Notes under the pieces: model-generated | Databases searched by the model: none | The model's input: only the letters and a program-made list of their open reading frames with translations | What the model was told of the DNA's origin: nothing | Position numbers and translations under genes: made by a program | Assembly (NCBI RefSeq): GCF_019320115.1 | Contig: NC_089589.1 | Coordinates: forward strand, 22,839,265-22,903,264 | Direction: 5' to 3' | DNA length: 64,000 nucleotides | DNA from: Miscanthus floridulus | Taxonomy: Eukaryota; Streptophyta; Magnoliopsida; Poales; Poaceae | Part shown: in pieces, positions 1-10,016 of the stretch | Position numbering within the stretch: the stretch's first letter is position 1 | Layout: every line of letters starts with the position of its first letter

Positions 1-178
1 AGACAAACATCAGCCCCTCTGCCGACGCTTCAGGTAAATTAACACAACACTGCTGCTTTATATGTTGCATATACTGAGCACCTTTCTTGCTATTGGAATA
101 TCTGGTTACTTGACTAGACGGTCCGTTTCAGGGGATGAAACAGAGGAGGTGTTATTGGACAAAGTGGAGCAAGTTTGA
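1..178 (+). pseudogene. 3' end of a truncated NLR copy (Z1)
   Basis: Only the last bases of the LRR exon are present, ending in GACGCTTCAG at position 33. A GT..AG intron (34-131) follows, then a short last exon from 132 to a TGA at 176-178 that encodes GDETEEVLLDKVEQV. The same exon-intron-exon end is seen in NLR-A (25806-25903 intron) and NLR-B (39502-39587 intron), which supports the splice sites. The window edge cuts off the rest. Because NLR-A continues its tail to LRE-stop at 25993, the TGA here is probably a derived early stop. Confidence 0.7.
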
Positions 179-762
179 AGGGAATTCATCGTGGAACAAC
201 AGAGGGAGTAACAATAAAGTATGCATGCTACTCCAAGACTATTATTATTACTACATACGTCTCTAGCACTATCGATTATAGAATGCATAAAAGACCTCGC
301 CTGCAGGTGGAGTGCCGCATGGACAAAAAGCAGCCTTGGAGGCTGGAGCTATCATCGCTTCGGCCGAAGAAGCAGCAATGGAGCCGATTACCACGCTGCG
401 GGTCGTCGTGAGGCAGTCAGATGTTGGACACTGCAAATAAATTCATGGTTACTAGAATGCGATGTGATGTGAATTAATTTTTTTATTCGAATCTGTGTTA
501 CTGTGGATGCAGGTTACCACCTGAGAATACAGAGCCTTGTACATATAATTAAGTTGTGAGTCGTCATGTTACAAAACAAATGTTATGATACAGCTTATTC
601 CGGCTTGCGGATTCATTGTGAGCATGAAAATGGCCGTAGGTTGCCAACTAAATGTTCATATATATGCTGCCAGTGCCATCAGAATGCAGCTTCCTAACGA
701 GGCTCCTTTTATTTTTCAGATATTTAAATTAGTAGCAATATAAAGGACCGAAAACGGTGACC
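179..762 (+). repeat. NLR 3' flank shared with Z2 and NLR-B
   Basis: This non-coding stretch matches 2154-2600 and 39760-40358 almost base for base. It contains the former tail coding sequence (FIVEQQRE), now out of frame, and an AT-rich 3' region. The match to the NLR-B flank ends at about 762, just after GGACCGAAAACGGTGACC. I see no gene in it. It marks Z1, Z2 and B as one subfamily, since the NLR-A flank (25994 onward) is clearly more divergent. Confidence 0.7.
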
Positions 763-1581
763 GGGAGCCGTAAAATTTCTCTCGAAATATTTGGCCGCTG
801 TCCCCAAATCACCGCCAAACAAGCAAACCAAAAGAAATTCCCAAATCTAAAATATCCATGCCAACTGGTGACGAGAATACTTAGATAAGTTCCTTGAATC
901 GATGGAAAACCAACGCAAAAGATGGAACTTAAATCCGAGCACAAACGCGCAAACCACGGATGAAACAAAAAAAAACAGGGCTGGAAATTCGAACCTGCCA
1001 GACTGGAAATTGGGCCGGCACTTTTGACAGGCACCAGACACAGCCGAGCGGTGCACCGCACGATCAGGAGGCGGTGTACACCGACAGCCGAACAGAACCG
1101 ACAGAAAAACCGCACGAACGGAGTGAAACAGCTACCGCACGTCACTGGGTTGCACGTACCGAGCGGAGATGGAGAGAGGAACAGCCAGCGGTGGGTCAGC
1201 TCGCCGCCGGCCAGATGCAAGCACCGAAGGAAGTAGAGACAGGGAGGAGACCGACGAGAGGATGGCCACCTGGGCGAGCACCGGCTCGGGCCTGGTGAGC
1301 ACGGTGCTGGTGCTCAGTTGCTCGTCTCCCCACACGCAAAAGACGAACAGGAAAAGCAGTGCCTCTGCTAGGCACGAACAGGGAGAAAGAGCGACCAGAA
1401 AATCAAAAGAAAAACGACCCAAATCTCCATCATTAGTTCCAAAAATTTACAAAGATGGAATTCAACTTGCTACGAATCTATCCTCAAGAAATCATCGCTT
1501 GGGATCGACCCAAACTCTGAGAAATTCAGATTGTAGCCAAGAACGAAAATGGAGAAAAACGAACAACGCAACAAATTATAA
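763..1581. other. Inter-unit spacer, no recognised gene
   Basis: This stretch lies between NLR remnants Z1 and Z2. Open frames of up to 163 codons exist on both strands, but they overlap each other, lack domain-like composition and carry no motif I recognise. A segment at about 1199-1290 recurs upstream of both GLOX fragments (12456-12575 and 28066-28131), so this is probably the spacer normally found between one NLR and the next GLOX. Confidence 0.45.
1199..1290 (+). repeat. Short spacer segment present three times in the window
   Basis: The block beginning GCTCGCCGCCGGCCAGATGC and continuing through GAAGGAAGTAGAGACAGGGA to GCCACCTGGGCGAGC is repeated at 12456-12575 and, without the first part, at 28066-28131. 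The copy at 12456 has an extra stretch in the middle. It may be a piece of an ancestral promoter or transcript leader; I do not recognise a product on either strand. Confidence 0.6.
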
Positions 1582-2153
1582 GTGCCCCAGCCATCAAGCA
1601 TGTTGGGCCAGAGTTCTTACTACCACACCATCATGAGCACCCAAGCGCTGTGGAGAACTTTGGTTCTGGTTTGAAAATTGTGGTGAGTAGATGTCCTAGC
1701 CTGGAGAGGATTAGCAATCTGCCAAAATTGCAGGACCTCGTGATCGTAAAGTGCCAAGAGTTGCAGATACTAGAGGGTTTGCCTGCACTTCATAGACTCG
1801 AACTGGAGGACTACGACATGGAAACACTCCCTGGATACTTGAAGGACGTAAACCCAAGGGATTTGCTTCTACTCTGCGCCGCCTCGCTGCTTGCTTCCAT
1901 AGCTAAAGGGAAATCTAGCCCTGAGTGGGACAAGTTTAGCCATATCAAGCAGGTCAACGCATATGCAGATGATAACGACAACAACATTCGAAGGAAGTGG
2001 TACGTGAAGTACACGATAGATCCTTTCAGCTTCAAGACAAACATCAGCCCCTCTGCCGGCGCTTCAGGCAAATTAACACAACACTGCTGCTTTATGTATT
2101 TGACTAGAGATGAAACAGAGGAGGTGTTATTGGACAAAGTGGAGCAAGTTTGA
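1582..2153 (+). pseudogene. Truncated NLR LRR/C-terminal fragment (Z2)
   Basis: Homology to the LRR exons of NLR-A and NLR-B starts abruptly near 1582 (GCCCCAGCCATCAAGC) and runs to the last exon. The open part from about 1650 encodes LRR-type text: CPSLERISNLPKLQDLVIVK, then LPALHRLELEDYDMETLPGYL, then SSPEWDKFSHIKQVNAYADD, then RRKWYVKYTIDPFSFKTNI. The last intron is partly deleted: the former donor reads GGCAAATT and the acceptor region is missing, so the ORF reads through the intron remnant to DKVEQV-stop at 2153. There is no NB-ARC or coiled-coil region upstream, so it is a 3' relic. Confidence 0.8.
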
Positions 2154-2600
2154 AGGGAATTCATCGTGGAACAACAGAGGGAGTAACAATAAAGTATGCA
2201 TGCTACTCCAAGACTATTATTATTACTACATACGTCTCTAGCACTATCGATTATAGAATGCATAAAAAACCTCGCCTGCAGGTGGAGTGCCGCATGGACA
2301 AAAAGCAGCCTTGGAGGCTGGAGCTATCATCGCTTCGCCCGAAGAAGAAGCGATTACTACGCTGCGGGTCGTCGTGATGCAGTCAGATGTTGGACACTGC
2401 AAATAAATTCATGGTGACTAGAATGCGATGTGATGTGAATTAGTTTTTTTATTCGAATCTGTGTTACTGTGGATGCAGGTTACCACCTGAGAATACAGAG
2501 CCTTGTACATATAATTAAGTTGTGACTCGTCATGTTACAAAACAAATGTGAGCCTGAAAATGTACGTAGGTTGCCAACTAAATGTTCATATATATGCTGC
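2154..2600 (+). repeat. 3' flank of Z2, copy of 179-762
   Basis: It aligns to the Z1 flank but lacks about 41 nt after AAACAAATG, with a TGT microhomology at the deletion. The match stops at 2600 (ATATATGCTGCCA), where the retrotransposon nest begins. No gene is visible. Confidence 0.65.
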
Positions 2601-3706
2601 CACGGTGACGTGGGTCGACGGTGACAGCGGTCACGGCGGAGCAGACTTCGTCGACGACGGTGAACCGGCGACTGCAGTGAGCAAAACGACCAAGCAAGAA
2701 TGGATTAAGCACCATAGCATCAAGACGAAGCTGTAGGGACAACAAGCAAGGGCAACGGCTCACCGGATGACTCTGGCCACGATGACACGTCCGCGGCGGT
2801 GAGGTTGTCGGCCGTGAGGAAGAAAGAGGTGGACAACGGTTTCTCGGCAATTTCAGGCGACCAGGGTTAGCTAGCTAGGTTCTCAAGGAAGGGACGGGGC
2901 TAGGACGGCCTTTATCAAGACGGCAACGGCACTGGAGAGGCGATGCGAGCTCGCCGGAGCTATGGCCGTGACGTCGGGAAAACAGAGCAAGGGAGCGGGG
3001 GCAAACGGCGACGGCCAAGGCTAAATAGCATGGCTCAGAAGCGCAAGGAAGCCACACAGGAGACTTCACCGCGCCAGCGCGAAGCCGAGGACGTCCACGC
3101 GCGCGCCTGGAAGCGAACCGAAGATCGCCGGCAATGTAGCTAAGGCGGTGAACACTGTTCACATAAATTACAGAATTGCCATTCATTTTCAAATTCAAAT
3201 TACTCCCAAATTTGTATAACTACTCAAAAATTTCCAAAAATAAAAGTTGTTCAAAATTCAAAGTTCTACAACTTTACTTTATAACCAACCCCTAATTCAG
3301 TCTACATTTTGAAATGAACTTTTGAATTCAAATAGGGGACATTTAACGAATTACGCCTTTTCGAATTACTTCAAATTTTTCATAACAACTTTGAAAACTC
3401 CAAAAACAAACTTTGTATAACTTAACAAGCTCTACACTTTTGCTTTAAGACTCAACCCCAAAATGTGCTTAGATTTTGAAATAAGTTTTCAGGGTAGCAT
3501 TTAAATACTGAAAATCAGGGTTTTCTCGAAAATTCCAATCCAAAGCAAATTTTTAACTTGATTCAAACAATTCAATTCAACACTTATAACATAAATGTAA
3601 ACTTGTTTTAGTGAATGCATATCAAAATTTGCAACATGACCAAATGTCTTGCAATACATATGATGACATGTCTTGTTTTTAATATTTAAACACCCGGGGT
3701 GTTATA
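2601..3706 (+). mobile_element. Gypsy-type LTR remnant (right part)
   Basis: A GC-rich part (2601-3140) is followed by a strongly AT-rich part (3150-3690) and ends CCCGGGGTGTTATA at 3706. Grass Gypsy LTRs of the type that begins TGTAACACCC and ends GGGTGTTACA have this layout, so I read it as the right-hand part of such an LTR with a slightly decayed end. Position 3707 enters Copia pol coding sequence in frame, so this LTR appears to have been inserted into the Copia element. Its internal region and other LTR are missing. Family assignment is from memory of LTR ends only. Confidence 0.55.
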
Positions 3707-3940
3707 GAAAGTGCGGTAAAACTTGCAAATAACCCGGTTCAACACTCTCGCACCAAGCACATAGATATCCGCCATCACTTTCTAAGAAATCATGTTGCTA
3801 AAAATGATATATCACTAGAAGGTGTAAGGACCGAAGATCGATTAGCGGATATCTTCACTAAACCGCTAGATGAGGCTACATTTTGTAGATTGCGGAATGA
3901 GCTCAATGTACTTGATTTTAGCAACTTCACTAAAAGATGA
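3707..3940 (+). pseudogene. Copia pol C-terminus (RNase H end)
   Basis: Open from GAA at 3707 to TGA at 3938-3940, 77 codons. It contains the characteristic Copia pol end: NPVQHSRTKHIDIRHHFLR, then RTEDRLADIFTKPLDEATF, then LRNELNVLD. The reading frame is intact here, but everything upstream (integrase, reverse transcriptase) is replaced by Gypsy LTR sequence. In a complete element it would be the end of the RNase H domain used in reverse transcription inside the virus-like particle. Confidence 0.9.
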
Positions 3941-4541
3941 GCTTGTGTTGTCCCTTGCATTCATTGTAAAATACAACATGTTTTAGTTTTGGTTATGCAT
4001 ATAGGGCTTGTCTAACATGGTTAAGATAACCGCCGTAAAGCTTGTGAAGAAGCTTAACCTTGGATCAAACTTGACAAGCAACTAGATTTACTTACAAGTA
4101 TTGCTTTTGCATTAATGTTGTTTTGTCGTTTTGTTTTATTTGCCCTCTTATTGTCTATTTTCTTAAAAAGAATTATAGCCTAAGGCAAAATATTTTGAAA
4201 AACTTGAGGGTTTGAGATTTTTTTTGGTAGTTTGGCCAGGAAAGAGAAAGAGGAATGTACCCATTTCTATTTATCCATTCTCATAGAAAGTACCCAAAAT
4301 GTTTTTAATGTATGGAGCAGGTGTATGAGTTGATATCTTCAAGAGTCAAATCCTTTTCTTGCCCACCCAGCCATAAAAAGAAAAAAATCGTTACGAGCGG
4401 TCTTCTCAATCTCCAAAATGGAATACTCACATCAGTCCCAATTGGTGTTTATTTGGATCTTATTTCAAGTTGGGACTTGATTGGGAACAGGCAGCGCAAA
4501 GGAACATTGAAGATTTGCTGGAAAAGAGTGACTGGATGCTA
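3941..4541 (+). other. Non-coding region between Copia pol and the 3' ORF
   Basis: This AT-rich sequence follows the pol stop. A frame of 97 codons from 4312 runs into the palindrome array and has no recognisable motif. I see no gene. It is internal to the Copia element. Confidence 0.5.
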
Positions 4542-4812
4542 CACCGGACTCTGCAGTTCAGCATCCGGTCAGTTCACAGGAGGTGAACAGAAGCTGAAGG
4601 TGTGACCGGAATCTGCGTTTGAGTGTCCGGTCAGGAAGGGTCTCAGCGTCCGGTCGATCTTCATGGCGTCAAGGCAACTGACCGGACCCTGCCTGCGTCC
4701 GGTCATGGACCACCGGACGTGTCCGGTCGTGATTCCAGAGGAATTGGACCTCTCTGGAATCGACCGGACGCTGGGTGGTAGCGTCCGGTCGCTGCCACTG
4801 GAGCGTCCGATC
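4542..4812 (+). promoter_or_regulatory. Internal array of GACCGGAC/GTCCGGTC palindromic boxes
   Basis: About twelve exact or one-off copies of GACCGGAC or its complement GTCCGGTC occur in 270 bp: near 4542, 4563, 4604, 4625, 4648, 4680, 4697, 4711, 4721, 4762, 4783 and 4805. Many sit in opposed pairs around CTG or GCG. The same type of array lies upstream of the TATA box in this element's own LTR (8972-9257). Here the array ends 62 bp before a TATA-like sequence. I infer a regulatory array for the downstream ORF; its function is unproven. Confidence 0.5.
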
Positions 4813-4873
4813 AGTGGATTTCGTGCGGCATCAGGACTCTTTTCTCCTTTCCTTCTCTGTTGCGTCGGGGAAC

Positions 4874-4882
4874 CTATTTAAT
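4874..4882 (+). promoter_or_regulatory. TATA-like site after the internal array
   Basis: CTATTTAAT sits 62 bp downstream of the last palindrome box, followed by a GC-rich, leader-like stretch (CGCGCGTGCCGTACCTCC) and then a long C-rich region rich in pyrimidines. The arrangement mirrors the LTR, where TATAAATA (9299-9306) lies 42 bp after its array. It is a candidate internal promoter, judged from sequence only. Confidence 0.35.
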
Positions 4883-5292
4883 CGCGCGTGCCGTACCTCC
4901 TTGACCTATTCCGCCGCCGATGCCCGAGCCACCATGCCATCCACGCCTGACCACCACGCCTGCCCAGCCAGCGCCGCCCGACCACCGCGCCTGCCCAGCC
5001 AGCGCCGCCCGACCTCTGCGCCAGCAGCCGCCGCACCACCTACGTCGCCGTGCCTCTCCGCGCGCCCAAGCCACTGCGCGGCCCGTGCCTCCATGCGCCA
5101 CCATATCCGCGCTCGTCCATTGGTACCAGCACCGCTGCCCTGCTCGTCGTCGACCGCCAGTGCCAAGCTGCCGTGCCCTAGCGCTTCGCCAAAGTTCCAG
5201 ATCCGCCGCGAACCCTAACCCTAACTTCGCCGCACCGATTCGAGGGTTGCCCGCGTGACGTCGCTTCTCTTCTCGGATCTTCGGTTCGTCAG

Positions 5293-5402
5293 GTAGCATG
5301 CCAGTCGCTTCAATTTCGTACCTACATTGCTTGCTTCCTAGGGTTTTCACATCTATTAGAAATATCGTATTTATTTGTATATCCATCTATTCCATCGTGC
5401 AG
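5293..5402 (+). other. Candidate 110-nt intron in the leader of the Copia 3' ORF
   Basis: CGTCAG/GTAGCATGCC at the left and CATCGTGCAG/CGAGTC at the right make a standard GT..AG pair around a T-rich stretch typical of plant introns. If real, transcripts starting near 4900 would be spliced before the long ORF. Other GT..AG pairs could be chosen, and no coding frame constrains the choice. Confidence 0.3.
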
Positions 5403-5519
5403 CGAGTCGGTGCCGTTGAGGTGCAGTTGTCAGTCAACTCGGAGCCAAGCTCGCGAGTAAGGATCGAGGCCAAGCCTTGAAAGTGTTAGTGGACAGTTGT
5501 TCTTGTCATCGACAGTTGA

Positions 5520-8039
5520 TTCTCATCAGATCAGATTGCTCACACCAAGAACATCGGTGGTGGTCCAGGAGATGACGATCGGAGGCCCCCGCCTCGCCAG
5601 CCTGCAGGACCTAAAGGCAAGGCGATCAAGAAGCAGGCAACCAGGAAGCGCAAGTACCCAGATGCTGAGACCGCCAGAGCAGCAGCAGTTGCAGAGGCCG
5701 CAGAGCATGCCGAGAGAGGAGGGACTCGCAGTGGAGTTGTTATTGTAGATCTACTTCCACCTGCAGCGATTGAGGGCATCGAGCGTGTTGAGCGTCTACA
5801 TGGTGGTTCACCTGGAACCGTCATGGTTGCTGGACGGCGTCTTACTCTTGATGAGAGTCAGCCATATGGGGCGTCACAGCAGCAGCCACTTCCAGCAGAG
5901 CAGCCTCAAGTGGAGTCCCAGCCACAGCAGCAGGAGCCAGCTCAGCAGACCCAGGAGGGTGAGTAGGCACAGCAGGCTGAGGAGGCCGAGGGGACAGAGC
6001 CGGCACCCAAGCTTCGCCGCTCTAGACATACCCGTGCACCAGTCTCACCGAGGCCGCCGACACAGCGGAGGGGTTCTCGTCCACCGCCTTGACCACAGGG
6101 TCCGCCTCCAGTGACCCATCTTGACTTGAGGGCTACCATGGCCAAACAGGTACATCAGCTTCGATTCGTGGAGTTTGAGGTGTGGTTTCCACCTAGGAGA
6201 AATGAGAGAGCTGCAGAGGGTTTCTATACACCGCTCCAGGAAGATTTCTATAATGCCTATCTGAACAGTGGAGCAGTCTTCAGATCTCAGAGAGTCTACA
6301 GCATAGAGTCTATTATCGCAGCAGCCGGAGAGCATATTCGCCCCTACCTTGTATATCTACCGGGGCTGACAGATCTGATTGGCCGGATAGGATTGTATGT
6401 ATCATCTTGGGTTCGGCAGTTCTATGCTTCGCTCTACATTAACCCGCATCATAACTTTATACACTTTGCATTAAGAGGCAGAGACTATAGACTGACGAGT
6501 CAGAGGGTCAGGGAGATACTGAGGGTACAGGAGCTTCCCGTCAGGTTACATGAGGTATGCTATGGTCAGCAGGAGCCTCCTAGGCGTCCACATGGTGGCA
6601 ATGTGCCCCCTACAGATCTTGTGCGTCACTGCTTCAAGGAGCCTTTTGGTGAGGGATCGAGGAACCCCAGTGACCTTACTCCCACTGCCAGAGTGCTAGA
6701 GGCCATCGTACGAAGGACACTTCTTCCCAGGATGGGATATAGAGAGGGCTTGACTCGCCTCCAGCTTTGGCTCCTGAATGCCCTAATGCAGTAGACCGTG
6801 TTTGATATTTGGGACCTCCTTCTGTCAGAGATAGAGGATACTATAGCTGAGGGCTTCAAGGGTCGCAGGCAGCTCCCATATGCACACTGGATCACTTTCC
6901 TCATTCTCAAGGTTGTGCAAGTCAGGACACCAGAGATGGTTGCAGAGTACAGAGGTGCCACCACAGAGTTTCTAGCTTATAACATGGCATAGAGGATCAG
7001 GCATAGCACACCATAGGCATCCAGTCAGCCTCGCCGTCGTCCCAATATACCAGAGTCTACAGCTCAGCAGGACGAGATTATCAGAGGCATAGCCGCTACC
7101 GAGGAGGAGGAGCTTGAGGCTCAGGAGGAGAGGACCGAGTCTAGTGACAGCTCGGATGACGACTATCGGCCTATTCCTTAGATGCCTCCACGCAGACATG
7201 ATGCAGAGGCAGGTAGTTCCAGCTCAGCTCCACCTGCACCGCAGACGGATCCCGCTTTGATTGCTATTCTTGAGCGGATGCAGCAGGACCAGGCACGACA
7301 GGCTCAGGAGACCGCTGCCAACTTTGCACAGTTTCAGGCTCGTCAGGATGAGTTCCAGAGGTAGCAGCAGTTACTCTAGCAGCAGCAGCAGCAGATGCAT
7401 CAGCAGCAGTTACACATGCAGCAGCAGCTTATGGGATTCATGCAGCATGTTGTGACAGCTCTTGGGGCCCCACAGCCACAGCCTATGCCCCAGATTGTTC
7501 AGCCTGCTACCACTTCGACGACTCCAGCGGTATAGCCTAGTGGGCTCCAGAGTCAGGGACAGCCTCCAGCTCAGTTTGCCTCACCTCTTGTACATGTGTC
7601 CCAGTGGTTAGCGTCACCCATGGTAGCCCCGCAGTTCACTCCACTTCAGACGGGCTTCACACCGGACCAGTCACCTTCGCTGTTTGTGCCTGACACGTCA
7701 GTCTCTAGGAGTCTTGGAGCATCTTTTAGCGAGTTGACAGGGATGCCTACACCGCCACATATGCATGCCCCTGGTCCTTCTACAGCAGCACCTGTTGTTG
7801 TGACTACTCAGAGGCTCCCTTCTTCTGTCGCATCATCAGATCCTACGACAGATGTACCAGCAGCATCACAGGCAGCACCTGCCCCAGCTCAGACCCAGAC
7901 CGCTTCAGCAACATTGCCAGCTACAGAGGGCCAGTCAGTACAGAGCTCAGGATCAGATGACGATGGTACCCAGTACACGCTTGCTCCTCGCACTTCAGCG
8001 CCCGACTCATCCGCTGCAGCCCCGCCGACCGACCCTTAG
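5520..8039 (+). pseudogene. Copia 3' ORF (SIRE/env-like position), Gln/Pro-rich, broken by stops
   Basis: One reading frame stays open from after a TGA at 5517 to TAG at 8037 except for isolated stops: TAG at 5964, 6792, 6990, 7014, 7179, 7362, 7377 and 7533, and TGA at 6090. The first part is basic and Gln-rich (PKGKAIKKQATRKRKYPDAE, ASQQQPLPAEQPQ). A folded-looking middle (about 6111-6985) includes QLRFVEFEVWFPPRRNERAA, FYNAYLNSGAVFRSQRVYS and HNFIHFALRGRDYRLTSQRV, resembling the 'putative plant transposon protein' ORF of grass Copia elements. An acidic segment (EEEELEAQEERTESSDSSDD) and a Gln-rich region (QQQQMHQQQLHMQQQL) follow, then a Pro/Ser/Thr-rich tail. Function is unknown. Stops sit where Gln (CAG) or Arg (CGA) would be expected, so it is a decayed gene. 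Confidence 0.7.
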
Positions 8040-8500
8040 GTTTTGGTGTTTGACGCCAAAGGGGGAGAGGGTTCGAGTATGTAGACTCAGGGGGAGCGAC
8101 ATTCAGGGGGAGCTTGTTATTATTAGTAGCTTATTATATACATTTGGAGTCTTATTTGTGTGATACACTATTACTATTATGCATTCGTATGTTTACTTTC
8201 ATGCATACTTTTATATCTATGTGATAGTGATATCTACGTGATTGTGATATATGACATGTGCTCTCTACTTTGAATTATTTATATGTCATATCACTTGTAT
8301 CATGCTCATTTGCCTTTGCTTTCGCGCTTTTACTCTATGCAAATGAGCTTTGTTACTTGTACTCATGCTTAATTCATATCCTTTGAGTACATTGTGTTGG
8401 CTTGGGTCATATAAGCTTGCCTAACTCTTTTGTTCTTATTGACAAAAGCTTATATGATCCAAGCATATAAAAAACCTCACTCTTTCACATACTCGAGGTG

Positions 8501-8580
8501 GTATTGTCATCAATCACCAAAAAGGGGGAGATTGAAAGCATCTAGGCCCCTAGTTGGGTTTCGGTGATTAATGACAATAC
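8501..8580. repeat. Hairpin enclosing the PPT/LTR junction
   Basis: The left arm GTATTGTCATCAATCACC (8501-8518) and the right arm GGTGATTAATGACAATAC (8563-8580) are complementary at 17 of 18 positions. The 44-nt loop contains the whole polypurine tract and the first 30 bases of the LTR. Both arms lie outside the sequence needed for the PPT itself, so complementarity by chance is unlikely. Confidence 0.75.
8519..8532 (+). promoter_or_regulatory. Polypurine tract of the Copia element
   Basis: AAAAAGGGGGAGAT lies immediately before the LTR start TGAAAG, the standard plus-strand primer site for reverse transcription. Similar GGGGGAG runs at 8058-8067, 8090-8096 and 8107-8113 are upstream extra purine tracts. 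Confidence 0.85.
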
Positions 8581-10016
8581 AAGATTACTATGACTAACGT
8601 GTGTTTTGTAGAGGCAATTAAGTTAGGTCATGGTAATGGAGATCGATTGGGAAATCATGGATGTCATGCCCCTACGATGGAAATCGTTTCGGTTTTCAAA
8701 GAATGGACGACAAGGTTAAGGATGACTAGTTCTAAGTGTCAATTGGAGTTGGAGAGACACTTAGAGTAGTTTAGGACTTTGTTTTTCCTTTGGCTGTACT
8801 ATTAAGGGGGGTATGGACGGGTAGCTTGACCTAGGTGAGTCTAGTGAGTTAGGTGTGGTGCACACTTGCTAAGTCTAGCACTAGGTAGCTCCTACATTGT
8901 CCTTAGATCCAATGGAGCAAACTTCATTCATAATTGATCGAGAGTTGGAAGTGAATGGAGGGTCAAATACTGACCGGAAGCTGGCTCCGGTGCGACCGGA
9001 CGCTGGCCGCAGGGTCCGGTCAGTTCATTTGACCAAGAAGAAACCATCTGGTGCGACCGGACGCTGGAGGTCAACTGACCGGACGCTAAGGGCTAGCGTC
9101 CGGTCGACTCCAGTAAGGTTCCAGTAAGGGAAAAATGCGACCGGACGCATCCGGTCAGTGCTGACCGGACCCTGCCAGCGTCCGGTCATCACTTAAACAC
9201 TGGTGTGCGGGTTGAACTGATCGGAGCGTCCGGTCAACTTGACCGGAGCGTCCGGTCACCCCGCAGAGGCACATAATGGTTCGTTTTTCAGCCGTTGTTA
9301 TAAATACTCGACCCCTTCGTGTGAGGGGGTACTTTTGCTCATTCCAACAGCTGAGAAACACGTTTGTGAGTGCCAAGAAGAGCACGGTCCTAGTGAGGTG
9401 ATTGAGATTTGAGAATCCAAGAGAGTAGCCTCATTAGTGAATCAAGAGTAGCAAAGTGTGCATCCACCGTTCTCATTAGGCTTCGCGTGGTCAAGTGAGA
9501 GTTCGTGCTTGTTACTCTTGGTGATCGCCATCACCTAGACGGCTTGGTGGTGATTGGGAGCTTGGTGATCAACCGGCGGAGCTTGTGGGTGACCCAACTC
9601 AAGTTGTGAGCGGCTTTGGGTGATTCGCCGCGACGGAGTGTTGAAGAATCAACCCGTAGAGAGCACTTGATCCTTGCGCGGATCAAGGGGGAGCTACACC
9701 CTTGCGCGGGTGCTCCAACGAGGACTAGTGGGGAGTGGCGACTCTCCGATACCTCGGCAAAACATCGCCGCGTTCCTCTCTCTCTATTTACTTTGAGCAT
9801 TTACTTTGTGCAATTCAATACTTGTTCTTACTTTCTTAGAATTGCCATGCTAGAGTAAGTTTGGAACATAGGTTTCAAGTCCTTTGTGCGTTAGATTATT
9901 AGGAACACCTTTCTAGGCACAAGGGGTTAATTGGGCTAACCATAGGACTTAATTATTGCAAGAAAATTTAGAATTAGCCCAATTCACCCCCCCTCTTGGG
10001 CATCTTGATCCTTTCA
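8533..10016 (+). repeat. 3' LTR of the Copia element, 1,484 bp
   Basis: It starts TGAAAGCATC directly after the polypurine tract and ends GATCCTTTCA, giving the 6-bp terminal inverted repeat TGAAAG/CTTTCA. U3 holds a palindrome array (8972-9257) and a TATA box (9299-9306). The region after the TATA box (9310-9800) includes conserved-looking leader text and no long ORF. The partner 5' LTR is not in the window. Confidence 0.85.
8972..9306 (+). promoter_or_regulatory. LTR promoter: palindrome array plus TATA box
   Basis: GACCGG/CCGGTC boxes occur at 8972, 8994, 9014, 9055, 9077, 9098, 9139, 9149, 9163, 9180, 9228, 9241 and 9250, many as full GACCGGAC or GTCCGGTC. TATAAATA at 9299-9306 lies 42 bp beyond the last box and is followed by CTCGACCCCTTCGTG. 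This is the expected place for a U3 enhancer and core promoter driving the element. The boxes are CpG-rich and could also be methylation targets. Confidence 0.6.

Larger units (their letters stand above)
3707..10016 (+). mobile_element. 5'-truncated Ty1/Copia element (SIRE-like organisation)
   Basis: In order: the C-terminus of pol (3707-3940), a long 3' region with a GACCGGAC-type array and TATA-like site, a broken Gln/Pro-rich ORF (5520-8039), three GGGGGAG purine runs (8058-8113), the polypurine tract (8519-8532) and the 3' LTR (8533-10016). The 5' LTR, gag and most of pol are missing. A long ORF downstream of pol is the hallmark of SIRE/Maximus-type Copia elements. No target duplication can be checked because the left end is lost. 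Confidence 0.8.

Noticed and set aside
729..1636. 163-codon minus-strand and 155-codon plus-strand frames in the Z1-Z2 spacer
   Set aside because: They overlap, have atypical composition and show no motif; the only conserved part is the short block also found at 12456 and 28066.
4775..5386. Pro/Ala-rich frames on both strands after the internal TATA-like site
   Set aside because: C-rich leader-like sequence with overlapping frames and no conserved motif; more likely untranslated.
5964..7535. Possibility of UAG readthrough or recoding in the Copia 3' ORF
   Set aside because: Nuclear grass genes use the standard code, the TGA at 6090 and neighbouring decay fit cytosine deamination, and the element lacks most of its genome.
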